The notes beneath the pieces were generated by a model. That model was not told the origin of the DNA. It worked only from the letters and a program-made list of their open reading frames with translations, and did no database searches. Both the position numbers and the translations under genes were made by a program. From assembly GCF_036492835.1 (NCBI RefSeq), contig NZ_AP025314.1, positions 3,080,010-3,144,009 of the forward strand: DNA of 64,000 nt. The letters run 5' to 3'. Positions 1 through 8,073 of the stretch are shown piece by piece (within the stretch, counting starts at the first letter, position 1; each line of letters opens with the position of its first letter). The stretch comes from Fulvitalea axinellae (GTDB taxonomy: Bacteria; Bacteroidota; Bacteroidia; Cytophagales; Cyclobacteriaceae).

Positions 1-2
1 CG

Positions 3-1061
3 GAATTGCCGCACACTTACCAAACCCGGGGCGTTTACCGAAGCAACACGCATTATCGCCGTCAGCACTTTCCGGCCATGTGGGAACAGACACGAACCTA
101 TGGCGGAAAACCGCTGGACGAAGATTTCAAGAAACGGATATTCCTCAAAGATGATCTAGCCTCCGAAGAGTTCTTTCCTGAAGAAACCCAGACACACTAT
201 TACCAAGACGGCAACAGTATTCCGATTCCAAACAACAAGCCTTTCGCCAAGCATTTGTATTACCAATCGTCATACGACAATGCCTTTGTCCGTTGCTCGG
301 CCCGCGAATCTTGGAACCGGACGGAACGCTTCGACTTTATGTTGGGCGAATTCCGTTGGGGGAGCTTCGATTATCTTGGCGAAACCAACGAATGGCCCTC
401 TCGCTTCGCCAATTTCGGCGTGATCGATATCTGTGGTTTTCCCAAAGACGCTTTCTACCTCTATCAAAGCATGTGGACCGACAAACCGATGGTACATCTG
501 CTTCCGCACTGGACACATCCCGGAAAAGAAGGAAAAGCTGTACCCGTTGTGGCTTATACTAACTGCGATTCGGTTAGCCTGAGCTTAAACGGAAAATCAC
601 TAGGTACAAAAGCTTACAAAAAGAATGACCTGAAGTGGTTAGTCCCTTATAAAAAAGGAACATTAACAGCCACAGCCTACCGCCAAGGCAAGGCCGTAGC
701 CACCGATTCCGTCCGGACCGCTGACCAGGCTAAAAAGATCCGATTGACGGCCGACAAAACAGAAACCCTAGCCGACGGTCGGTCCGTAATCCATTACACT
801 ATAGACATCACCGACGAGCGGGGCACTCTCTGCCCGATGGCTTCCAACGAGGTCACGTTCGATATAAAAGGCCCCGCCCGCCTTATCGGCGTAGACAACG
901 GTGATCCGCTGGATCTGTCACGATATAAGGTTCCCCGCCGTCGGGCTTTCCGTGGCAAGTGTCTTTTAATGGTCCAAAGTACCGGGAGGAAAGGAAAGAT
1001 TGTGGTCGAAGCAAGCTCGGACGGGTTGGAATCCGGAATGGTTATCGTTTTTGCGAAATAA
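3..1061 (+). CDS. Glycoside hydrolase family 2 protein, C-terminal part (cut by the window edge)
   Basis: The reading frame is open from the first base, so the N-terminal sugar-binding domain and probably part of the catalytic TIM barrel lie outside the window. The visible 353 residues begin in the last part of a GH2 catalytic barrel (region around 'FMLGEFRWGSFDYLGE', residues ~110-125). An Ig-like DUF4982-type domain follows (~180-240; 'VPVVAYTNCDSVSLSLNG'), then a final bacterial Ig-like domain with the GH2 signature 'GVDNGDP'. This is the architecture of exo-acting beta-galactosidases and related beta-glycosidases that trim polysaccharides in the periplasm or at the surface. Substrate cannot be told without the active-site half. 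A strong terminator follows, so it is the last gene of its unit. Confidence 0.85.
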   Translation, partial: ELPHTYQTRGVYRSNTHYRRQHFPAMWEQTRTYGGKPLDEDFKKRIFLKDDLASEEFFPEETQTHYYQDGNSIPIPNNKPFAKHLYYQSSYDNAFVRCSARESWNRTERFDFMLGEFRWGSFDYLGETNEWPSRFANFGVIDICGFPKDAFYLYQSMWTDKPMVHLLPHWTHPGKEGKAVPVVAYTNCDSVSLSLNGKSLGTKAYKKNDLKWLVPYKKGTLTATAYRQGKAVATDSVRTADQAKKIRLTADKTETLADGRSVIHYTIDITDERGTLCPMASNEVTFDIKGPARLIGVDNGDPLDLSRYKVPRRRAFRGKCLLMVQSTGRKGKIVVEASSDGLESGMVIVFAK

Positions 1062-1067
1062 CCGCTT

Positions 1068-1098
1068 GAAAAAGGCGTCGCACCGTGACGCCTTTTCC
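1068..1098 (+). terminator. Rho-independent-type hairpin after the GH2 gene
   Basis: A 12-base arm with 11 pairs (GAAAAAGGCGTC against GACGCCTTTTCC) closes a 7-base loop 7 bases after the stop codon. The A-rich left and T-rich right flanks are part of the stem. Confidence 0.75.
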
Positions 1099-1204
1099 AT
1101 TTTCTCCTCCATTCATTGAATAGACACCAAAACCTCTTCTCGAATAATTCGAACCTCCCCACTCCTTAGCCTGTTGCCTTTTTGTAGCAATTCAGACTAT
1201 AAAC

Positions 1205-3007
1205 ATGAAAAGCAGATATTTTTGCGCGATTCTTTTCGGCTTGACCCTGAGTGTATTTGCCTGTTCAAGCAAAAAACAAGAGGAAGCCCCTTCCGGAAAA
1301 TTCGCCGACTGGGTATTTGTAAACGGCATTGTGTACCTTATGGACACTGACTTAACCAAGACTGAGGCAATCGCCATCTCGGCAGACACTATAACGGCTT
1401 TGGGCAAAAACGGCCAAGTAGACGACTGGATAGGCCCCAACACCAAAGTAGTGGATCTGAAAGGCCGAATGCTGATGCCCGGTTTTGTGGAATCGCATAT
1501 CCACCCCGCCGTTGCCGGACTGTTAAATACGGGAGTACAGTTACTGGAATTCAGTACGAAAAAAGAAATAATGGAAGCGCTGAAGGCCTACAGCGAGCGT
1601 CATCCGTACAAAAAGGCCATTTTCGGCTTCGGCTGGTCCAATGACCTCTTCGAGCCAAACGGACCGCACAAGTCCGAACTCGATAGCGTAATCCACAATC
1701 GACCGGTATTCCTGATTGCCAACGACGCCCATAGTGCTTGGGTAAATAGCGAAGCTCTGGAATTGCTGGACATCGGAAAAGACACTCCCGACCCGCTTCC
1801 GGGCGTCCACTTTTACAAAAGGGATAAAAACGGAGAACCGACGGGCTGGCTGGTTGAGGGCGGGGCCTTTTGGCCACAACTCCCAAAACTTGGTTTAGGG
1901 TCTTCTTCGGACTTTAAACAGGGGCTGAAGGAAATTCTCCCTGTCTTGGCCTCATTCGGTATCACCAGCCTTTTTGACGCTGGCGTGCCCGGTTTGGAGC
2001 GCTACGCCCTTGCCGCTCTAACGGAGTTGGAAAGGGACGACGATTTGCCCGTGCGCTATTATACCAGTCATTACGTCACAAGCCCAACAGAGGCCGAAGA
2101 TGCGGTCAAGGATTTTTTGGCTCTGAAAGAAGAATTTACTTCCGAGCTTGTGATTCCCTCCGCAATCAAAATCCCTAACGACGGGACAATCGAAGCCGAA
2201 ACGGCGGCGCTGTTGGAACCTTACACCGACCATCCGAAAAATAGCGGAGCCGTAATGTTGGATCAGGAAACCCTGACCCGCCTGTTAATCCAAGCCGACT
2301 CGGCCGGAATAGACACGCATATCCACGCTATAGGCGACCGGACAGCGCATGAAGCGCTAAACGCAATCAAGGCCAGCCAAGATAAAACGGGAAGAAAAGA
2401 CACCCGACACACGATCTGCCACCTTCAGTTAGTCAGGGAAAAAGATATCAAGCGCTTCGCTAACTTGGGTGTGATCGCCCAAGTTTCGCCACAATGGCCA
2501 CAAGACCTCCACAGCACTTATTACAAACTTTGGGTAAAAGAGCTTGGAAAACGCAGGGCCAATCATCAATTCGAGTTCCGCACATTTCTGAAAAACAGGG
2601 TAATTATGAGTCTCGGAAGTGATTTTCCCGCTACGGGGGGAACTTTGACAGAAAGCTCGCCAATGTACGGCATAGAAACCGGCCGGACCAGACAAGTGCC
2701 TGGCAAACCAAACTCCTTTCCCATTCCACAAAAAAGCGAACGGGTATCGGTTGCCGAACTACTCAGAGGCTATACTTACAACGGGGCTTATCAATTAAGA
2801 TCGGAAAAACAGATCGGGAGCCTAAAAGTCGGTAAAAAGGCAGATGTAATTATCTTGGACGAAAATCCATTGACAGTGCCCGTACACCAACTGCACGCCA
2901 CGCAAGTTCTGTTTACTATGATGGGGGGAAAAGTAACCCACAACCGCCTGAACGATTTCGAATTCAGAACAGGAACGGATACGGATCTCCGTGAAATTAT
3001 TAAATAA
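1205..3007 (+). CDS. Amidohydrolase family lipoprotein (YtcJ/NfdA-like metal-dependent hydrolase)
   Basis: This 600-residue protein belongs to the Amidohydro_3 group (YtcJ, N-substituted formamide deformylase NfdA). These enzymes hydrolyse C-N bonds of amides with one or two metal ions in a TIM barrel. The N-terminus is a lipoprotein signal with lipobox SVFAC (Cys ~20), so it is probably tethered in the periplasm. Metal-site features are visible: the HxH of 'ESHIHP' (His98, His100), 'DTHIHAIGDR' (His372, His374), and the catalytic Asp in 'GSDFPA' (Asp473). The C-terminal 'VGKKADVIILDENPL' is the small beta-sandwich typical of the superfamily. It stands alone between the GH2 gene and convergent trpS. 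The physiological substrate is unknown. Confidence 0.88.
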   Translation: MKSRYFCAILFGLTLSVFACSSKKQEEAPSGKFADWVFVNGIVYLMDTDLTKTEAIAISADTITALGKNGQVDDWIGPNTKVVDLKGRMLMPGFVESHIHPAVAGLLNTGVQLLEFSTKKEIMEALKAYSERHPYKKAIFGFGWSNDLFEPNGPHKSELDSVIHNRPVFLIANDAHSAWVNSEALELLDIGKDTPDPLPGVHFYKRDKNGEPTGWLVEGGAFWPQLPKLGLGSSSDFKQGLKEILPVLASFGITSLFDAGVPGLERYALAALTELERDDDLPVRYYTSHYVTSPTEAEDAVKDFLALKEEFTSELVIPSAIKIPNDGTIEAETAALLEPYTDHPKNSGAVMLDQETLTRLLIQADSAGIDTHIHAIGDRTAHEALNAIKASQDKTGRKDTRHTICHLQLVREKDIKRFANLGVIAQVSPQWPQDLHSTYYKLWVKELGKRRANHQFEFRTFLKNRVIMSLGSDFPATGGTLTESSPMYGIETGRTRQVPGKPNSFPIPQKSERVSVAELLRGYTYNGAYQLRSEKQIGSLKVGKKADVIILDENPLTVPVHQLHATQVLFTMMGGKVTHNRLNDFEFRTGTDTDLREIIK

Positions 3008-3011
3008 TAAA

Positions 3012-3091
3012 GTAAAGAGTAAAGAGTCCAGAGTAAAGCGTAAAGAGTACTGACGTCCTTACTCTTTACGCTTTACTCTGGACTCTTTACT
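3012..3091. repeat. Long inverted repeat built of 7-bp units, between convergent genes
   Basis: Two 32-bp arms (3018-3049 and 3060-3091) are perfect reverse complements separated by 10 bases. The left arm and its 6-base extension read as tandem heptamers: GTAAAGA, GTAAAGA, GTCCAGA, GTAAAGC, GTAAAGA. It lies 4 bases after the amidohydrolase stop and 9 bases from the trpS stop. It may therefore act as a bidirectional terminator or mRNA-stabilising hairpin, although it has no clear T-tract. It could equally be a mobile or dispersed intergenic repeat. Confidence 0.85.
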
Positions 3092-3100
3092 AATATAATT

Positions 3101-4069
3101 CTAAAAGCCTAAGGCTTTGCGTACTTGAGCTAATTTGGTGAGGGCCAATTCACGGGCTTTGGCTTCGCCTTCTTGGAGTTTTTTATCGAGTTCGTCGAGG
3201 TTCTCCATGTAGTAGTTGAAGGTTTCGCGTTCCTTGGCGAATTTCTCCTTGATCAACTCAAACAATTCCGTCTTGGCGTGTCCGTAACCGAAGTTTCCGG
3301 CCAAATAACGCTCACGCAACAACTCCACTTTGCTTTCAGGAGCCAAGAGCTTGTACAATGCGAACACATTGCAAGTCTCAGGGTCTTTCGGCTCTTCCAA
3401 CGGCGTGCTGTCCGTTACGATCGACATCACTTGCTTGCGCAATTTCTTATCGGTTTGGAAGATATTGATCGTATTGCCTTTCGACTTACTCATCTTCGTA
3501 CCGTCAGCGCCCGGAATGATCTTCACTTGCTCGTCGACACGCACTTCAGGCACAACGAAAAGCTCGCCGTATTTGCGGTTAAGCGTACCTGCGATATCGC
3601 GTGTGATTTCCAAGTGCTGGATCTGGTCTTTCCCAACCGGCACAAACTCGGCGTCGTACAACAGGATGTCGGCGGCCATCAAAACTGGGTAAGTGAACAG
3701 CCCAGCGTTAACGTCCGAAAGGCGACCAGCTTTATCCTTGAACGAGTGGGCGTTAGCTAACATCGGATACGGCGTAAAGCAGTTCAGGTACCAAGTAAGT
3801 TCGCACACTTCGGGAATCCTCGATTGGCGGTAGAAGATATTCTTGTCGGTGTCGAATCCGAAAGCCAACCAAGCCGCCGCCGTAGCGTTTACGTTGTGCT
3901 CGCGCTCCTCGGCATCCTTGATGGTGGTAAGCGAGTGAAGGTCGGCGATAAAAAACAAGGACTCGTTTTTCTGGTCCTTAGACAGCTCGATGGCCGGAAT
4001 AATGGCCCCGAGAAGATTGCCCAAATGGGGCGCTCCCGTACTTTGGACTCCCGTAAGTATTCTCGACAT
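3101..4069 (-). CDS. trpS: Tryptophan--tRNA ligase
   Basis: A class Ic aminoacyl-tRNA synthetase that charges tRNA-Trp. Both nucleotide-binding signatures are present: the HIGH-type 'PHLGN' (residues 14-18, after 'VQSTGA') and 'KMSKS' at 192-196. The length (322) is normal for a bacterial TrpRS of 320-340. The gene is convergent with the amidohydrolase. Upstream (441 bp) there is a possible -7 element TAATTTTG on this strand at 4295-4302, but no well-spaced -33 box, so the promoter is unproven. Confidence 0.97.
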   Translation of the reverse strand: MSRILTGVQSTGAPHLGNLLGAIIPAIELSKDQKNESLFFIADLHSLTTIKDAEEREHNVNATAAAWLAFGFDTDKNIFYRQSRIPEVCELTWYLNCFTPYPMLANAHSFKDKAGRLSDVNAGLFTYPVLMAADILLYDAEFVPVGKDQIQHLEITRDIAGTLNRKYGELFVVPEVRVDEQVKIIPGADGTKMSKSKGNTINIFQTDKKLRKQVMSIVTDSTPLEEPKDPETCNVFALYKLLAPESKVELLRERYLAGNFGYGHAKTELFELIKEKFAKERETFNYYMENLDELDKKLQEGEAKARELALTKLAQVRKALGF

Positions 4070-4510
4070 GTCAGTATAAATTCTGTTAAAATAGTTCGGT
4101 GTAATTCATAAAGCAGGAATCATCCCCGTGCTTTTGCCGAAAAACGACTTGGAGCAACCGCCAATTTAATCGTTTTCGGTTTCTCCAAAATAATTCGGAG
4201 CACACAAAAGGCTTTATGTTGAGATAAACGTTTGCCAGTCAAACGGTTTTTGATATTTATTCCTTCTTTGCCTTGGCCAAACTACTCAAAGCGCCAAAAT
4301 TAACCATTAGCGGATAAAGGGGCACGCAAGAGTCAGAATTTTTTCGTTATACCCATAGCCTTAAAAAGGGCGCAAGGTGTTAAAAAAAACTAAAACCTCC
4401 CTTTCCGCTCAACAACAGGCCGATATTTTGATATTTTTGATTGTGCGGTTTTTGCGAATGCATACCGAAACGACAAAAAGATACTATAAGAAACCAAATA
4501 AGACGTAACG
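4070..4510. other. Intergenic region between divergent trpS and the DUF1573 gene
   Basis: This is 441 bp with no coding signal. It must hold the promoters of both genes. Candidate Bacteroidota -7 boxes are TAATTTTG (minus strand, 4295-4302) and TATTTTTG (plus strand, 4432-4439). Neither has a TTTG or TTG box at the usual ~20-base distance, so these are weak suggestions. No RNA gene or repeat is visible. Confidence 0.4.
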
Positions 4511-5605
4511 ATGAAAAAAAGTGTTCTCGGCATATTTATGATGCTGTTCACCGCCGCCAACCTCTTGGCGCAACAGGGACCAAGAATCTCGTTCAAGGAG
4601 TCGACCCACAATTTCGGGGCGGTAAAGGAGATTGAAGGAAAAATCACACACCGCTTCGTGTTCAAAAACGACGGCAACGCACCTTTGGTAATCAAAAGCG
4701 TTAGGGCCTCATGCGGATGCACCACTCCGGATTGGAGCAAGACACCCGTGCTTCCCGGCAAAAACGGATTTGTAGTTGCTACTTACGACCCGAAAAACCG
4801 CCCGGGCGCATTCCACAAGTCTTTGACTATTACGTCAAACGCCACGCCATCGACATCCCGACTTTATATCAAAGGCACCGTCACGCCGGCACCGCTCACA
4901 CCGGAACGAAAATATCCGATCACACTCGGAAACATCCGCGCAAAGTATTCGGTGTTTCACTTAGGCAAAGTATTGAACAACAAGCCGACAGTAAAAACCT
5001 ACGAACTTTACAACGCAGGCAACGCTCCGATTATCTTTACAGGAAAGAATACCATCCCAGCCCATATCAGCGTATCAATCAGCCCCCGAAGCATCAAGCC
5101 GAAAGAAACAGCCAAGCTGACACTGACTTACGACGGCAAGAAAAAAGACGACCTTGGCTTCCTGATGGACAATATGAAAATCGGGACAAACGATACCAAA
5201 GAGCCAACGAAACGCTTCAGGATAGCAGCCACTGTGGAGGATTACTTCCCGCCGATGACCGAGGCCATGAAGGCTAAAGCGCCTGTATTTACGCTTAACA
5301 AAAAAGTTCACGACTTCGGAAATATCGCCCAGAACCAAACTGTTTCGGCCAAATTTACCGTGACTAATACAGGCAAAAGCGACCTGAGAATCAAGAAAAC
5401 GAAAACCTCATGCGGATGCACACTCACTCGTCAGCAAAAAGATGTGCTGAAACCGGGCGAATCCACTGACATGACCGTCGATTTCCGTACTGGCACACGC
5501 ACGAACAAGCAGATCAAGACAGTGACTGTCTACACTAATGATCCCGCAAAACCTGTTGAGCGCATCACCATCCGCGCCAATGTTCAGGCACCCACCAAGC
5601 AATAA
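4511..5605 (+). CDS. DUF1573 domain-containing secreted protein (two to three Ig-like repeats)
   Basis: The 364-residue protein starts with a cleavable signal peptide (cut near 'NLLAQQG', residue ~20). It carries at least two clear DUF1573 Ig-like domains, each with 'HNFG' or 'HDFG' followed by the signature 'SCGCT' (residues ~67-71 and ~300-304). A more diverged domain lies between them (~135-240). DUF1573 is an all-beta ASPM/SPD-2/Hydin-like fold, common in exported proteins of Bacteroidota. No enzymatic function is known; the paired Cys of the SCGC motif is its only conserved chemical feature. It is monocistronic, with a strong terminator 43 bases after the stop. Confidence 0.88.
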   Translation: MKKSVLGIFMMLFTAANLLAQQGPRISFKESTHNFGAVKEIEGKITHRFVFKNDGNAPLVIKSVRASCGCTTPDWSKTPVLPGKNGFVVATYDPKNRPGAFHKSLTITSNATPSTSRLYIKGTVTPAPLTPERKYPITLGNIRAKYSVFHLGKVLNNKPTVKTYELYNAGNAPIIFTGKNTIPAHISVSISPRSIKPKETAKLTLTYDGKKKDDLGFLMDNMKIGTNDTKEPTKRFRIAATVEDYFPPMTEAMKAKAPVFTLNKKVHDFGNIAQNQTVSAKFTVTNTGKSDLRIKKTKTSCGCTLTRQQKDVLKPGESTDMTVDFRTGTRTNKQIKTVTVYTNDPAKPVERITIRANVQAPTKQ

Positions 5606-5647
5606 CACATTCGGCATCAAGCCTAAAAAATTATTGTAAGGAATAAC

Positions 5648-5686
5648 AACAGGCCTCCCGAAGTTATGGGAGGCCTGTTCTTTTTT
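5648..5686 (+). terminator. Rho-independent terminator after the DUF1573 gene
   Basis: A 12-bp perfect stem (AACAGGCCTCCC with GGGAGGCCTGTT), an 8-base loop, and a run of six T at 5681-5686. Confidence 0.9.
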
Positions 5687-5710
5687 GTCAGTTCGGCAAC
5701 TATCCCGACA

Positions 5711-6082
5711 TCAGTACTGCCCGGTACGTAATAGCACCAGCGTGCAGGCTTCCTGCACCTCAATTCCCGAGGTTTCCAGCTTTTTCTGAAAATCAGGACT
5801 TTCGGTTCCTGGATTAAAAATCACTCTACGGGGTTTCAACGAAATTATATATTCTTCCAATTCCGCCTGATTTTTTGGCCCGACGTATAACGTAACGGTG
5901 TCGATGCCCTCAAACATTTCACGTTTACGGATATCATGGATAGGTGAGCCGGCCACTGTCCCCTCCCGCAATCCCGACAATACGAAAGGACAACCGTATT
6001 CGGCCAACATATTGGCGGCTTTAAAGGAGTAGCGCTCCGGATTTGTCGACGCGCCGATCACCAAAGTTTTATCTTTCTTCAT
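5711..6082 (-). CDS. CoA-binding domain protein (YccU-like, CoA_binding_2)
   Basis: A 123-residue Rossmann-fold protein of the CoA_binding_2 / YccU family. 'KTLVIGASTNPERYSFKAA' at the N-terminus is the nucleotide-binding turn, 'TVTLYVGPKNQ' is the mid-domain strand, and 'VIFNPGTE' the next. The family binds CoA, but the cellular role is unknown. Its start codon lies inside the end of the upstream methyltransferase gene (14-bp overlap), so the two are probably translated together. It is the last gene of a three-gene leftward set. Confidence 0.85.
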   Translation of the reverse strand: MKKDKTLVIGASTNPERYSFKAANMLAEYGCPFVLSGLREGTVAGSPIHDIRKREMFEGIDTVTLYVGPKNQAELEEYIISLKPRRVIFNPGTESPDFQKKLETSGIEVQEACTLVLLRTGQY

Positions 6083-6695
6083 TTTTCAACAGTTTTATCA
6101 CTCTAAAATTCCCTCCAAAAGCTACCGGAATATCCGAAATCTTAGTCATCCCAGTCCCGAAAATGATTTTGTCAATATCTCGGGTAATATCAGAAAAAAG
6201 GGCTGATGTAAATAAATTAGCCAAACGACGGGCAAGTCCGGGGGCTTCGCCTGGTTTTACAAATTTGTCAAAAACCGCAACTGTACCACCGGGCTTAAGT
6301 ACTCTGACAACCTCTCGCATACATGCGTAAGGGTCCGGAATCACGGCTACGATAAGGTGCAACACAACGGCGTCGAACGATGAGTCGGGGTAATCGATAT
6401 TCTGCCCGTCTAGGATTCTCGCATCGACTTCCTTCCCCAACCCTGCGGACCGAGAACGGATTTTCTCTACCATTGCAGGAGAAATATCACCTGCGGACAC
6501 ATGCCCCACCCCACGTAAATATGGAAGATCCAAGCCTGTTCCCGCACCAAGAACCAGCACTTTGTCGGAAGCCCCCAGTTCCAAACTTTGTATAGAGCGC
6601 TTGCGGTGCGGTTCAAGAACCTCAGCAATCCGATCGTAAAAAGGAGCGTAAAAAGTATAGCGTAATCGGTTCCAAGAATTTGTGTTCAATCTCAT
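6069..6695 (-). CDS. Class I SAM-dependent methyltransferase (UbiE-like)
   Basis: A 208-residue protein. SAM motif I is 'VLVLGAGTGLDLPYL' (~47-61). The acidic motif II region is 'AGDISPAMV', motif III 'DAVVLHLIVAV', and 'VLKPGGTVAVFDKF' is the post-motif typical of the Methyltransf_11/UbiE group. The acceptor is unknown; small-molecule or quinone methylation is only a family-level guess. It lies 14 bases downstream of the alpha/beta hydrolase gene and overlaps the CoA-binding gene by 14 bp, indicating an operon. Confidence 0.85.
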   Translation of the reverse strand: MRLNTNSWNRLRYTFYAPFYDRIAEVLEPHRKRSIQSLELGASDKVLVLGAGTGLDLPYLRGVGHVSAGDISPAMVEKIRSRSAGLGKEVDARILDGQNIDYPDSSFDAVVLHLIVAVIPDPYACMREVVRVLKPGGTVAVFDKFVKPGEAPGLARRLANLFTSALFSDITRDIDKIIFGTGMTKISDIPVAFGGNFRVIKLLKNEER

Positions 6696-6709
6696 TTAAT
6701 GTTTCTTTT

Positions 6710-7900
6710 TCACTCCAAACTTCTCATCCACACAAAAACCTCCTTCAGCATTTCCATTGCGCCGGCAGCGTGCGAATCAGCCTGCAACTCTTTGAACTCA
6801 ACGGCTTCAGCACCATTTTCTATCATCAAGTTCTTTGTGGCTATCGTGTTAGCCATCGGGATGATCTCATCCCCCGTACCATGATATAATCTCACTTTGG
6901 CCTTCGGAGCCCAATCCGCAACGCTATTCTTTTCCAGAGCCTGCAAAAATTCCGCTTCGTTTCCGTTTTGCAAACCTGTAAGAAAATCTGGATTAAACAA
7001 ATCTGACACGTTATCCGGCAAACGATCGTTCACCTCTCCCTGTCCATACCTTCCATCAAGCATATTTGTCATTCCCGAAGCGTAATCCGAATGGAAAAAA
7101 TCTGTTCTAGGCCGATTCCAATCGTTATTCTCAACATATGAGTTAGTCACAAAAGCCAAATAAGCCATAGACGGATAATCGTCTTGCGCAATAGCGCCAA
7201 GAGCCACATCCTTAATATCGAACCCACCTGCCCCGGCGGCCACTCCCAATATTTCAAACCCGTGGTTTTCCTCGTTCTCTTCCATCCATTTCAAAGTGGC
7301 CAATGCGGAATACCCTCCCTGAGAATAACCGGCAATCACCATTTCCGAAGTGTGCTTTTTCCCCATTTCCTGAAGCATTTCTTTGACGGCAACGAGCATA
7401 TCGACAGAGGCTTTCGCCGTAGGCTCATATAAATAATAAGGATGGTTTTCATCTTTCGAAGTACCAAAACCTATCAAATCCGGGGTAATTCCGATATAAC
7501 CCGCAGAACCAGCCAATGCGTAAGTTGAAAACGATTCTTCGGACGGAGCGTCTCCGTCGGAAAAAATGGTTCCCCTGTGAATCATCGCCAAAGGAAAAGC
7601 TTTGTCCCCCTCAGGAAGGCTGACAATACCCGAAGCCTCCACTTCCTTGTCGCCCAAGTTTGTCTTATAAACAACTTTATAAGTCTTGATATCATGTTCC
7701 AGAATATTGGCCAAGTCTCCGTATCCCAAAAAAGTGGCTCCCAAAACTGCCGCGCTGGACGTAAGCGAACCTGACTCATTATAAGAAACCAGCTTTTTAT
7801 TCACCGGCACAATATCCTCATCACTCGACGACGACCCGCAGGCCTGAGCAAGAACCAGCAACGCTATCAGGGCAATTAAACGAAACTCCGACTTTAGCAT
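6710..7900 (-). CDS. Alpha/beta hydrolase lipoprotein (secretory lipase/esterase-like)
   Basis: The 396-residue protein has a lipoprotein signal with lipobox AQAC (Cys21), then an alpha/beta hydrolase domain. A catalytic triad can be assigned by position: nucleophile Ser193 in 'GYSQGG', acid Asp344 in 'GTGDEIIP', base His377 in 'DSHAAG'. 'HRGTIFSDGDAP' (~108-119) probably forms the oxyanion-hole strand. The layout resembles fungal-type secretory lipases and related bacterial esterases acting on acyl esters outside the inner membrane; substrate unknown. It is first in an operon with the methyltransferase (14-base gap). Confidence 0.85.
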   Translation of the reverse strand: MLKSEFRLIALIALLVLAQACGSSSSDEDIVPVNKKLVSYNESGSLTSSAAVLGATFLGYGDLANILEHDIKTYKVVYKTNLGDKEVEASGIVSLPEGDKAFPLAMIHRGTIFSDGDAPSEESFSTYALAGSAGYIGITPDLIGFGTSKDENHPYYLYEPTAKASVDMLVAVKEMLQEMGKKHTSEMVIAGYSQGGYSALATLKWMEENEENHGFEILGVAAGAGGFDIKDVALGAIAQDDYPSMAYLAFVTNSYVENNDWNRPRTDFFHSDYASGMTNMLDGRYGQGEVNDRLPDNVSDLFNPDFLTGLQNGNEAEFLQALEKNSVADWAPKAKVRLYHGTGDEIIPMANTIATKNLMIENGAEAVEFKELQADSHAAGAMEMLKEVFVWMRSLE

Positions 7901-8013
7901 AAGACAATTTTTTATTCCAAATTAAATATGACTTTGGAATGTATAGCGAGTGGCAAAAGAAAAAGTTTCGATTCTGAAGAACCAATAATACAAAACCCCG
8001 TAATTTTTTGCAC

Positions 8014-8041
8014 AAAAAAAGTCACCCTCCGGGGTGACTTT
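8014..8041 (-). terminator. Rho-independent terminator of the DUF4301 gene
   Basis: A 10-bp stem AAAGTCACCC/GGGTGACTTT with a 4-base loop. On the minus strand it is followed by a run of seven T (A's at 8014-8020). It sits 33 bases past the DUF4301 stop codon. Confidence 0.88.
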
Positions 8042-8073
8042 CCATTTCTTTATTGTCTTTCGAATATAAGACC

